Positions 24,731 through 38,000 of a DNA stretch of 64,000 bases are shown in pieces. The DNA is from Anisakis pegreffii (Eukaryota > Nematoda > Chromadorea > Rhabditida > Anisakidae). Position numbers and translations under genes: made by a program. Where the stretch lies: the NCBI GenBank assembly GCA_035041965.1, contig JAPYMA010000105.1:62001-126000 (forward strand), written 5' to 3'. Below the pieces are notes generated by a model. The model was given only the letters and a program-made list of their open reading frames with translations, was not told the origin of the DNA and made no database searches. Within the stretch, counting starts at the first letter, position 1; each line of letters starts with the position of its first letter.

Positions 24731-27700
24731 AGAAACTAATCTAAATTTCGTTCGAATTCTTTGACGTAAAGTTTCCTTTCATGTCACCTTATCTCTAAGA
24801 AATTGCGTTGATGTTGACATTTCATTAAGCTCTGTTTGACATCAATGACTCAAAAGCGTTCGCACACTATCTCAGCTGAAAAACTTGCTGCTCAGCTATA
24901 CATCTCAAGCATTCAGATGGTTATAAATAGAAGACGGAAACTTGAGAAAATGATGATGCTTATCATTAGTGGGAGTTCGGACATTTCAGAAACTTGTGGT
25001 TGACATCATCTCATGCAAATATGACGTTATTTTCAGGTATTTTGTCATTTCAATTTTTTGTAGTACGCATTAATAATTTTGATTTCGTTCACACGCTATG
25101 TTCACATTTTTAAAATCTCCATTAAACTTGTCGTGTCAGTTCGGAACTTTTATGTGAGTCATATAGTGCTCGGAGTAAATATTGACTGAATTGTATTATA
25201 AACATCAATCATCATTTTGCCCATCTTGCAATCGTAAGTGGATGGATTGAAGATACATAGTTGAAGAAGAAAGATATTTAACTGAAGAAGCGCTTTCATA
25301 GCGATGCGTCGCTGTTTGATTCCTCGTTCAAGCACGATTTAATATGTATATTATGCACCTCATTTTCATATTTTGTTATCTGCCTTGAATCGAATAGTCG
25401 TCTTTCATACATCATTCATTCATATACAACATTCCCCAGAGGAATACTCGTCATTTAGTCGTCAACTTCTCCGCTAAGCACTTGTCACATAATTGATCAG
25501 TGCAATTTCCATTTTGAAATTGCAAACAAAAAATCATTTTAGTTCAATAGCACGTTTAATATTATCGCACATTCAAACGAGTAGTCGATGCAGAAATTGC
25601 AATTGATATTTTTACGGACAATAAAGAGTGCTTGTTTGCAGCTGATATGGTCACCATATCGGTTAGTCAGATCTAGTGGCTGGATAAACGAGAACAGATT
25701 TCACTCTGATTTGCAAATTATATCATAATGAATTGCAAGTTATATCTTGATAAGAATTGTTATCTTTATGATCTTCTGGACTGAATTGATTTGATAAGCT
25801 CAAGAAAAATAAAGAACTGCATTGATGACAATAATTCAAGTGGACTTGCTCCATTGTCCGTAATCAATTTGATGGTTTCCGCATTTATCCTATGATCTCA
25901 TCGAGATTTGATCAAACGTTCCTCATTGAGGTAATGCATCCTTTAGCACCGTCTCATTCAGAATATATCATTCGCCGTTCAAATATCTTTCAAAATCCAC
26001 CTCAGACACTCCATTTCTAGTTCCAGACATGTTTGGAAACATAAGTTGAGATATTAAAATCCGGCCACTGAAGCATTTTCGTTAATTCGTATGCATTATT
26101 CACCCTTCTAAACTCATTTATTCTTCCATTCGATCTCCGCAATCGAATCAATCCATCTGTCAAAACTGCTTAATATGAATATTGTTTCTGATTTCTATGC
26201 ACTTAATTATATATCCACTTAATAATTATATCGATGATTAGCTTTTGAGAATGGAATTTAGCGGTTGAATTCGTTATTGAGCTGGTGCAATTTCAAGGAT
26301 ATTGGATGAATGTAAAGCGGTATTGTTATTATTATTATCGAATTGTAGACTGTAAAAATGAGCAATTTTGCGTAATGAATAAGGTGACATGGAGGGGAGA
26401 GTCGTTCTGAGCAGCAGAAGTAAATTTTATTTAGAATTGATGTTTTTTGTGAGTAAAGAATATGGATTTGGCTTTGTGCAGTTAGTTGGTGGTTGAGTGA
26501 AGATAATTGGATTTGGATGAGTTAGGTGCGCTTTCATTTGATTATTTGAAATGTTCATTCGAATTCACCGCCTATGGGTAATTATATCGACATCAACTGA
26601 TCTGATCGTCTATGGCAATAAGTTGTGGGAATAAGACACTTACTGGAATAATTGTTGTGACTCGTCGTTAGCAGCACCCAGGTATCTCGTTGGTAATGGT
26701 AATGAATCGGAGGATGAGTGCTGAAGTACGAGATTGAAAAAATACTCTCGATATCATGATGAATTGTTGCACTTAGCAATGGAACGTTGAGATGAAACGG
26801 AATGAAACGCAATCGAAATGAAAAATGAACGTCACTAAAAGAAAGATCGTCGGTTCATGTCTGAAAGAGTTGAGACTGTTTTTGATTGAATTTTGAAGGA
26901 CGATCGTTCGCTGGCTGGCAAATTGCGTTAGCAGCATTCATCTTCATAATACACTGACGCTCGTAGATTGCTTCGTGCATCCATCATTTTTTAAAAGAAT
27001 ACGTTTCTGAACTCATTTATTTTCTCATTCCATTCGGTTCAGATTCAATTTCGGTGAGCACGAATATCTGTTTCGATAAACTGTGAACATGAGCGGTGCT
27101 CAATGAAAGTTCTGTTTTATGCAATCTCAGGATATAATGCAATTAACATTTACTCATTCTACTATCCATGCGAATTTTCGTTCATTCATATCTGAGCTGC
27201 CATTATCGCTCTCATTCATTCCCTTTATAAAACTCCCTCATAGTTTCTTTTCTCTTTCTTCTATCTCCTTTCCATGGATATTCGTAATCGCATACTCGTT
27301 TTCTCGTATCTACTCTCTAATGTTCGGACTGTTGTTGTCGATCAAGAATAATGGTTCAAGTGTATTGAATTTTCCTTCAGTTTTCTTAAAGTATCTTTGC
27401 TAACATCTTTTCGAAATTGAATTGTTTCCATGAAGACTGACTGTTGAAATGAAGTTCTCATAGCAATTTCCGGCGTATACAGTGGATTTTTCGTTAATTT
27501 GGAATAATTCATTCATTCACTGTGAGCAAAATCATTCAAATTGTTCGGATAACATTAGCCGTGTGTAATATCGGTTTGTTGAATTAAGTAAATGACGCGA
27601 ATGAATGAATGCATTTCACTCGAAATTCATCTGAGACTCTCAATTTCTTATCGTTAGGAAAAGTGGCGACGCACAGATAAGAATATGTGATCATATGAAA

Positions 27701-28539
27701 TACAATCTTCGGACAACATCGGAACTCAGCCATTGAACAGAACCTTTTGCTTTATATGAATGCAAACTAGATCGATCGCATCCATCACCAAATTCCTTCT
27801 GCAAACATTCGCTTGCTAGTTTCTCTCTCAAAATTACTGATATGTTGAGTTAGTACACTTTCAGCTGTGTCATTCGCTGACTCACGATTTCGTTGTGATT
27901 TTACTGCGAAAGAAATTCATGAAGTGTGATTGCGCATTTTAAGAATGCCTCCTCTATCATCCTTGAGTACCAGAACAACCTTGATCACAGAAGTTATGCT
28001 TCACCAACGAACATTCATTATGGATTTATTTTTTCTCATCATCCATTATCGAACGTCTCTTCTTTTGGTTCAGTGTCACTCACTCTTCGTTTGTTTATGG
28101 CTTACAATTAGAATATGATTCAGTTGCTCTATTCTATGAAACCAAGCTAATAATAACGAATGGATTAGCGGTGAGCATACGGAAAGGATTATGTTTTACA
28201 CGAATGCAGCAGGATTATACGGCCAGCAGAAAAGGATTTTGCCTCGCTCTCCTTAACGAACCAGAAACACACATTTCGCATTGTCAAACTCATATTCGAG
28301 GATAATTTCATTTTTGTTTCGTTCTATTATCGTTAAGCATTTGTGCTATTTGTGTGTATGTGTATGTGCGCAAACTAATAGTGAGTAAACATTAAGCTTG
28401 TATTTATCCACACGGATGGATGGATGTCTGCATTTAAGATGTGTATACATAAGCAAATGAGCTTTTTGATCGAATATTCCGCAACAGCAGTCATCATCAT
28501 CCGATTGTCGGTAATAGTCAATAGAACCCGCCCATGAAA

Positions 28540-29013
28540 CGACAGTTGTGCTCGAGGACGCACTTACGAGAGTAGTAGCACGCAGGAGGCGGCCGTTGCT
28601 AGCTGTCGTTTCACTCGCTTCAGTTTCGTTTCATTTCGTTTCGCGGATTCGAAACGTTCATCACTCAGATATCACTGCAACACTCTTATCAACAACTTTT
28701 ATTCATTCATTCACGCAATCATTTCGTCAACAATTCAACTCCATTTAAGAAGCTCAACTCATTCCTCCTCTTTCCACTCCACTGAGAATCATCACCAGCC
28801 ACCAAATCGATCACGAAAGTAAATTGAAGATTACCCACTCCAGTTTATCAACTGCCTAGAAGTTTTCCAATTGATAAGATTCATTGTTACTTTCGTCGCT
28901 GTGTTCAGCTCTTGCATTCGCAAGATCCACTATCATATTCCTTCATCTGAGGCAAATCACTGCTAAGTTGTTGTAAAATATCGTGAACGAGTGCTCGCAA
29001 CAAGTGCTCAACG
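28540..29013 (+). promoter_or_regulatory. Presumed promoter and 5' leader of mevalonate kinase
   Basis: The 470 bp before the mevalonate kinase ATG include a locally GC-richer patch at about 28545-28650 (GGAGGCGGCCG and repeated TTTCG), unlike the AT-rich surroundings. C-rich untranslated-looking sequence follows, leading to ATG at 29014. No TATA box can be assigned. A CTAAG acceptor-like site lies about 48 nt before the ATG. Confidence 0.3.
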
Positions 29014-32000
29014 ATGGAACCGCTAACCGTACAAACCGCACAGACCGGATCGTTATCCTCATCAACCACCACACCATCCAACGAGAATTTCAGTTATCTT
29101 GAATTCTGTACGTTATCTTTTCGTATCTGTTTTATGTGTTCTAATTTAATAGTTGATCTGTAGCAACAAACGAAATCATCTCATTGAGCGATTCATCGTT
29201 TGTGTGGCTCATCTGTACTGCGGACATAGATCGGTCCTTGAACTCATTTTTTCTTGTACCGGGATTACTATTAATAGAACTCGGGTGGAGAATGATTCAT
29301 GAGCGTGGTTGTGTGGGTGTACGAAAACGTGATGACGGAAGGAAGACTTCATTCAGTGTTGACACTGTTTCATACAGCTGAGCATAGTTGCTTTGCAGAT
29401 GCTGTATCTTACTGCTTTGAAAGTAATGTGTAATTTTCTGAGTGATCTGGAATACTGAAGTTATTGTACAGTCCTTTTATCTTAGGTTTACTTAGCGCTT
29501 TGTAATGTTGATTTCAGTTTAGTCAGCGTTGTGTTTGCACTGATTTCAAGTTGATTCAATATCTGGATTTTAAAGTATTCGGCTAAATCTCTTTGTTCTA
29601 TTCGTGTTTCTTGGAAAAGACATAGCTGGAAGATCGATTGTTCTCATATTCGCAATCGATGAAATTTTTGATTGTCACTCGATCTAGTTGAATATTTCTC
29701 AACTTTTCATCTGTCATTTGAAACATTCGTTCGATAGTTGTAAATACGAATGTTTCGTGTGGAGTAATATTTCATTTCGAATAGATATTTCCAGTTTTCA
29801 TTAATAGTAGTAGTTCGTTGTCATTGCGTTAACGATGCACTTTACTCGACGGTTTACGCAGCTGATTGGTAGTAACGGTGATGATGGATGAGGAATCGGA
29901 TATTTTCGAACGATAAACAGAGCTTGACGCGTTACGATGATGAATCTCGTTCAATGGCAACATGAATCATTAGCAAATTTCTGTCGAAACGAAAATGATT
30001 CATTGTCCTTTATTAGTCATTTCGTATCACGTCTAACATTTCCCATTTTCATCACATCCCAACATATTTCTGTTTTTTTTTTTCGCTGTTTCTCTATTAG
30101 TAATCATTTTGGTATTGGAAACAATGAACCGCGGCGAAGTGCCTGCCGATTGTGAATGTCGTTGAAAAATATCATTTTGAACAAAAGCAGACTTGCTTAC
30201 AAATTGAAAAACAATGTCTGTTTTTATGTATTATCAAACAAGTCTGAAAAAGGAGTGCTAGATCGCTGCTGGTTCCACTGCTGCATATGGAGCATGTTTG
30301 CTTAAACGAAGCTGATCGATCAGCTGATCAATTCAAAAATAAACGCGTTGATCACATGTCTAGTGCCAGTTGTATGCTTTCTCTGAGAATGAGTGCAACG
30401 GAATTGTGAAGCAGAATTCATATCGGTGCATCGTCGCCATCATACGTGTTATGCATTCACAAAATTCGACATTCATTATCAGTTTGCAATTGCCTTAATG
30501 GTCGATGGAGTGAGTGTTAATCGAGCAGTGAATTAATTAAGTTGGGTATCGACTAGAGTTTGTCTCATATGGATCCGAATGATGCGATGTGATATTGAGC
30601 CGAACGCATTTGTTCATTAGAGGTGGCTAATGGCTGCTGTATGAATAATTCATCAGTGTATGTAAACTATGCATTCACAATCTCCTATCAGATTACAGAA
30701 TTGAGTAGGTTATGCTCATGCTTGAATTACCTCTGTTTTAGTGGTTAGGATTAGCTTTCGATTGCAACACAACCGACATTATCTCAGCACACTGTAAATA
30801 TGATCGTGACAGTTATGGTTGGTTATAACCACATAATGAGTCATAAAAACGCTCGATATCGTTCATTTGCATTCATTACGAACTAAATCCGTTGCTGCTT
30901 TCCCATGTATTTGCTTATATGTATCAGTTTGAATTAATCACTCGCTCTCTTGCGATTCACTTCAACATTCAACAACTCCATTTAAGATCTACCTAAATCA
31001 ATATATCAAAAATTTATATCAGCCCAGACAAACCCAGACAAACTCTGAAATAGAACGGCATCCATTAAACAGACATTTTACTGATTCACTGATCCAGTTC
31101 GGAGTGTTCGAGTGTGTTGGATAAAACTCTGAAATTTCACGCTACCATAGTAATAATAAAAGTACTAATGAAGTGATCTTAAATGGACTTATAAACGAGA
31201 TTTCATCTATAATATAACTCCATTTATAATTTAAGAAACGATCTCAAGCCTGTGTGTAGTACACTTTAAAACTTTCACGCGAAAAAAAACGCATGAAATG
31301 AGATTGCTGGTGTTCATATTATTAATTGAATAGAATACGAACTAACTCAGTTCTAGATGAATACGGAGATATAAAGTGAATGGTGAACTACTAGATGATG
31401 TGTCTGAAAGCATTCTTGCAACGTATGTTTGCATGCGTCTAATTCTATGCAGCAACAAGCAAATATTCAAAAAAACCAATGCATTGTTTATTCCAACTAC
31501 TGAACACTACATCATTCCGTTCACATTCATGCTTTCCTTCTTTTGTTTCTTCGTCATTTATTGGCTCCACAAGTGTTGTGTACTTTTGATTGTGTTGGAG
31601 TTGAGTGTTTGCTTAGGGATGCTGCTTATGGATTAAACGTTTTTTAAATGCAAAATCTGAATAGGGCACCGTGAAAATGATATTCATCCATCCGAATCGA
31701 TTGCATATCCAATTTTTTGCATCAACTTTAATGGTGATTTTCTGACGACGTATTACGGTTGCTTTTTTAAGGCTTAAATGCATCATACATCACGTATACT
31801 TATTTATGTGTGTATATATCTAAAGGCACTCAGTTGAGTGCAGTTTGTGGATACATTCATAATTTGTGAATGCATTCTCGAATTTTAGTTCACGATTCAC
31901 CAGCGTCGTCATCAAGGCCAATAACGGCGAATAGCAGCAGTTTACACGCTTCACCGATGCGTTCGTTGACGAGTGCATCGGGTGGATTGTACATTAGTGC

Positions 32001-35000
32001 GCCGGGCAAGATTATCCTGTTCGGAGAGCATGCAGTTGTTTATGGAAGGGTTGGTTTATGATGGGATTGACTCGTTCGCTTGATTGCTTTCGCACTTGAT
32101 ACTATTGATGGATGGATATGTTTCGTGGGCTCGAAATATTATTTTTTGTATCAGTTTTATTTCTTTCCACTTTTTTTGCTTCAATAAATATCTCCTTTGG
32201 GATACACGAAAGCCAACTTGATGCATATTGGGAAAAAAGACATCACATAAGCGTGCTTTAGGACCACAGAGGGAATGACGAGATTGAAAATGGAAATTTA
32301 GATATAACATCTTACTTTATTTTCATTGGCGTTGAAGGACGCTTCGAACATTAAATGAAACTTACGGATAGCACTGAATGAATATTACGGGATAACGTTT
32401 TGATCAGAGAGAAGTTAGTTTTTTTAACGGAAACTGGCGAGTTTACTGAGCGATACGGATGTGAAACTGTCACTGAGCGATTCGATAGTGAAATTTATCG
32501 GTTCTTAGCTGTGCCTGGTAGTGCTGTCTTTTCATCAAGATCACAGATGATAAATATTATCAGAAGCAATGAATTGCAGACAGCTGTCGCTGGTTCAATA
32601 GATTTACGTACATATGTAAGTTTATTTACATCAGCAGATGGAAGGATATATTTGTCGTTACCAGATCTTGGCGTTGAAAAAACGTGGATGTTGAAAGATT
32701 TAATCAAAGCGGGTGAACGTCTTGCAGGTGATTTATTTTCACTGATGATCGATTCAATATGACATTACCGGCGTTGTTTCATAGTATGTAAAATGAAACG
32801 TTCCAAATAACCCTTCAAAGAGGGCATTTAAAATAATATCGATAACAGATGTAGTTGAAGTTGGGTTTCCCTTCCTAATTGACATTGTTACATTCATCGT
32901 GAGTGATTGTTAATCTTATTCGATTTTTAAAATCGCTATGAGAAGAATAACATCTCGCGATCGGTAATGAAGTAGTTGTAGCAGCATTCAGTCTAAACGA
33001 ACTCAAACGCTCTGTATGCCACTACTTGTGTTTGATTCGAAGGATCAGTTTCAGCCGAATATCCACTAGATGACGGATCACCACCATCGTTAGAGATATT
33101 AGTACCGGTGGCCAGAAGGCTGAGTGGTTCTTGTGAGGACCAATGTGGTGTACAACATTTGGCAATACTCGCTTTTTGGTATCTTCTTCTTGGGGTCGTC
33201 CAACGAAAAAGGTTATTTTTTTCATCATATTATCTTGGACACTATCAGATGACAGCCATGAGCTGTGAGCAGATCCAACAATAATCTAGTACCTAAAATG
33301 ACTCTTACCTTCAGAGATTTGCGAGATAACATAAATATTACGGTTACTTCAACATGCAATCCAACGATCTATCATGCAGTTCGATCCAAAAACGAAAATT
33401 TGAGAATGCGATGCTTGTAGAATAGTTGAATGAAGCAATGAACTGTGGGTGGATGTCCAGATGAATGCATGAAAATTTATCGAACCAGAAACTGATTCGT
33501 TGAAAAATTTCATTCCTAACGAAAATGCCAGCCTACTTGGAACATTTGAAGAGAATGTATTTTCTCATGTTATGGATGTGCATTTTTTGCGAGATAAGTT
33601 TGGGAATGGATAGTTGATAATGGCGTTGGTCGGTCACTTGTATGCAATCAATTTTAGTGGATCAGAAGCATTACTCCGTTATTTTTAATCAGGGAGTTGA
33701 AGTGGTTTGTAAGATGTAGACTGTTCGTATGCAGTGAAGTTAGTTGGAATGAGAGAATATGACGGGAAACTGATAGATGAAGCGAAATTAATGCACATTA
33801 TTCTAGTGCAATCGTTGACGAATCACTTACATCTGTTTTTAATTTGTTTTATGCTTATACGTATTTGAACTTTGGGTAACTCTCACGGTTAGTTACTGAG
33901 TACACACGAATCAGAATGATTAGTAACTGAAACGTCTTAATGATTGTCCGGTTGAAAAAGGTGGCAAATGCATACAATTCGAAAAAAAATGTCAAGAATC
34001 GAACAAATACCGAAAGAAGAAGAAGAGAAACCATCGATGAACTTCGAGTCTTGAAACTGCATTTTTCTCTCCTTTGCAATTCTTTATTCTTTCTCGATTC
34101 TTCTCTACCAGATCAAGAAATCGAATTTTTGCATCGTTAAAGTGAGTGAATGCAGCACCTAGTGACTGCATGAAGAATAAATTGAGTTATTTATCATCTT
34201 TGAGGATGGATGGGGTTGGTGCACTTCCTCATTTGATGTTTTGAAAAATTTGATTGGTAGTTTATTTTATTAGATTTATCTACTGTCGTCGTGATACTTT
34301 TTTATTTGCTTCTCTCCATTGATGGACGGAGATAATCATTTTCTGTAACTGATATCCATTCTTCAGTTCCCTTTAATGGAATGCACTTCATCGAACGAGG
34401 AGTATTCCCTCGATCGGTTCCATAAAACTGTTTATATTCAGTTCGGATTTGCGTTTCATTATTTGATGTTATCAAAATGAATTAATTGTTTGTGTGCATT
34501 TTGTTTATTTCATTATCTATTCAGTGATGATATAATGTAGCATTCTGCATTATCAATATATGTATATGTTCATATAAAACCTGGTATGGCTGCACAGATT
34601 AGTATGATGAATTTAATTGCGTGACTGATTACGTGATTAAATTGTGTTTTGTGCTCATATAGTGCTTGAAAAGCCGGTGGTTACTCAAAGCTTTTCTTTG
34701 CTTCGTCTGGATTTCGAAAAGGATTACAATTGAGATTTCACGTTTATTGCGTTGTCTCTTCCAGCATCTCGTTTTCAACTCATTGATCCATCCAATTTTT
34801 GAAGAATTTCACTTTTTTCTAAATTAGAGTTTTGAGAAGTTTAACCAGTTTTATTTCTCGTCGAACCGGTTACTCAAAGCTTTTGAGTAGCCGGCTTGAC
34901 GAGCAATAAAACAATCCTTTGAATGAGTAGATTACTCGAGGGAAATTATACGGATTCCAGTGTCTGTAATTTTAACGTTTACAATTAGCTGATTACCATT

Positions 35001-38000
35001 AATCAGTGATTGCTTATGGTAGCGAATGCATGAAGAGTACACCTAAACTTTCTCATTGCTGTGATTATTTTCTTGTTCGAAGTGTTGTGTTGTGTTTGTT
35101 TGCATTTGTGTTTGCATTATACAGAACAATCGAATTGGACGAACTCAAGAAAGCGAGTGAATTCGATCAACACCAGACGACGGATAAAGACATCACTTAT
35201 CCTGATTCACAGTTCGGGTCAGTTTTGATCGAGTAGCCGATTGATTATTCTTTTGATGCGTTCGTTTTGCTTTTGTTTTCATTTCATCGAATCACATTGC
35301 CTTGATTGTGGTGTTTGTTTTGTTCAGTTGATTGGTCATTTGAGTTCAGTTTTTTGATTCGTTGTGCATGTTTTCACCGTTCTAGCACGACTATAGCTCT
35401 TACGAAAGTGCATTTCTAAAATGATAATGGTTGTGACTAGTTCACTACCCGTTAAGCATAAGCAGTTGTAAACGGCGATGCGATTATTCAACAAATTGTG
35501 CGAGTCATACAATTCGAAAAAGTAAGCAGCAGTGAGATAGTTGAATATTTGTTCAAGTAGACCAGAAGGTATTTGAACGGAGTGCATAATGATGTTGTCG
35601 ATTGAGCGGAAACTTTGTTTTAGGGATCTGTTAGCAGTGAAACTTACCGTACGCTTTAAACTTCCTTCATGTGTTGGACTCGGCTCATCAGGTTTGTTTG
35701 TTTGTTTGGTTTGTTTCTTTGCAGCAGCAGTAGCAGCAACACATTGCTAATAAGGATGAGATGCATTTAAGGCGCATACTGTGTTTGCGTAGCCACTGCT
35801 CTACTTCAGACGGCTGGCCTTATTCCTGCACCGTCAATCCCTGTAAGTTGCGATTTTGATTTTAATCAGTGATTCAGAATTCCTCTATTGCCATATGCGC
35901 AAGAGTGCAATGAATGGTTGCAATAAATGCTCTTTCACTCGATTCAGACAGATGATGAGGGAACGTTAACGTGGGAAGATCATCACTTGGATATGATCCG
36001 TAAATGGTCAGCTGCAGCCGAATCCTTGATCCATGGTCGTGCTTCGGGTCTGGACGCTGCTGTTTGCACCTACGGTATTTCACAATTCAGCTTTAAGATG
36101 TATGTGTGCGATTGAAACTGAATGATCAAATGAGTGCCTTATTGCAGGTGGTGTTGCATGCTTCAAACCAGGTACTCGTATACAACATCTTCGCAAGTAT
36201 GTGTTCACCTTCATTCCTTTCCTTTCAATTGCCATATCAGTTGTCTTACCAATCCAAATCAGCTCTAGTGCAATCAAAACTTCCGCAAGATTCTAGTCTT
36301 TTCGTGTAGTTTATCATGAAAACACTTCTTGTGAGAGTCCGTCCTTTCAATGGATCGTCATCACGCATTTCAGTCTACCCGATCTGAGGGTGATTTTGGT
36401 GAATTCAAAGGTTGAAAGGAATACATCTCGAATGGTACAGACGGTTAAAGAACGATTGAAGAGGGTCAGTGTATTTTTTCTGGTAGCAAAAAATTTTCAC
36501 TATTTTTATTTTCGTAATGTTGTTCCAACAGCAATTTCACAGTGCAAAAAGGGATGTTATCATTTGAGAATTGATTTCAGAAGAATTTATCATCGAATGC
36601 CGAATATGAAGAGTAGTGTTTCAGTTTCCGGATGTGGTAGAAGGGATATTCAACTCGATTGATGCAATATCTCGAGATGCCACTCGAATCTTGCATCGAC
36701 CACTCGAAGTGAACGGTGACTCTGAAAAGCTGGTGAATGGTGGTGGTGGAGGGACTGCGTTTAATGCTGGTGTTATGCCATGTTCTGATTATGATCACCA
36801 CTCCTTACAGGTTGTCAATACTTTTCAACCTTGTCGTTGCCGACATTCTATTGAAATTGTTGTTCGCTTTCCTCGCAAGAATTGCACTGAAGACGAATGA
36901 CGATGAGAGAATTCTATTCTAGCAGCCAACGTTTAACTTTTCGAAAACATTGAGCTTTCAAATTTCGTCTGCTATCGATCAATGGAACAAATAATTTCAT
37001 TTTTTGCAAGTTCTCGATAAGAACAACTAAAGAAGAGTTATTGAATGGTTCATGTCCCCACTGTGTCCAATCCGAATTAGAACAATACTGACTGAACAAT
37101 CTGAATAAGTAGATCCATTTGCTGAGTACATGGTAATCAGTGTTGGATAAGTTCATTTTGAAAGAATCTCGATAGGGCATCAAATGATAGACGAGCATTT
37201 CTTCATGCATAAGATGCTGCTGCATTCAGACATTAAATGCCCATTTAAGTGGTGTCTGGCGTACATCTGCAAATATCGCTCATTAAACGGTACAATTAAA
37301 AAATTGCCGCTAATTTCATTGTAAATTTTATCAGTTTATCACTCGAACGCATGCAGAAAATACGACGAACTCATTTCTCAACGCAGAATAATTCACTTTT
37401 ATTGCTGCATTCAAAATGGATTACCACACAGTGCACATTTTGTTCATAGAGCACATTCCCTTAACGCCTTCTTCTAATCGAATTCATTGAATTGCACTCG
37501 CTCGCCTACTGCTCAATCCAATTTGTTCCATTTTTTTAAAATCCAAATTCTGCGCAAAAATCGTACCAAACAATTCGCGATCACGAAAAGTTTTGCTTCA
37601 ACTTAGGAATGCAGACGTCGTTCTAAGGGGTGGTATTCATTTAGGTATACGACGAAAATTGAATAAGTAAGACTAGTCATTTAACAATTCATCGTCCGTG
37701 TGAATCTTTTCAAGCAAGAAAAATTATCGTCGCAAATGCATCATAATTCGTTGATTGAATCTAAACGATGAAAACTCCCATGACCAGTTCATTGCTGCAC
37801 GTTTCATTCGGCTCGTCTATCATTCTCACTGAATCAATGAATTCAGATGGATAATGAACGTTCCTGCTGAGTTCAGTTGGATGTGCAACCGAAATGTGTG
37901 TATATTGAAAAGAAATGCGATGCATTCTAGTCAAATAGAGCAAATAATCGATGAATGCTTACTAAAATGATGTGTTTTATAGGCGATGAAACAAAAATTG

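Noticed and set aside
28548..28748. 66-codon Arg-rich frame upstream of mevalonate kinase
   Set aside because: It overlaps the presumed promoter and leader, begins at a non-ATG-like context and has no homology signal. A GC-richer patch explains the openness.
31376..31636. Hydrophobic 86-codon frame inside mevalonate kinase intron 1
   Set aside because: It has no acceptor and donor that keep the mevalonate kinase phase (exons 1 and 2 join directly), and no family motif.
32400..32579. Open frame running upstream of mevalonate kinase exon 3
   Set aside because: A clear ATTGCAG acceptor at 32579 and the conserved AVAGSIDLRTY start show that the upstream part is intron.
33022..33228. Minus-strand frame over mevalonate kinase exon 4
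   Set aside because: The plus strand encodes the conserved helix LAILAFWYLLLG with correct splice phases, so the minus frame is a shadow.
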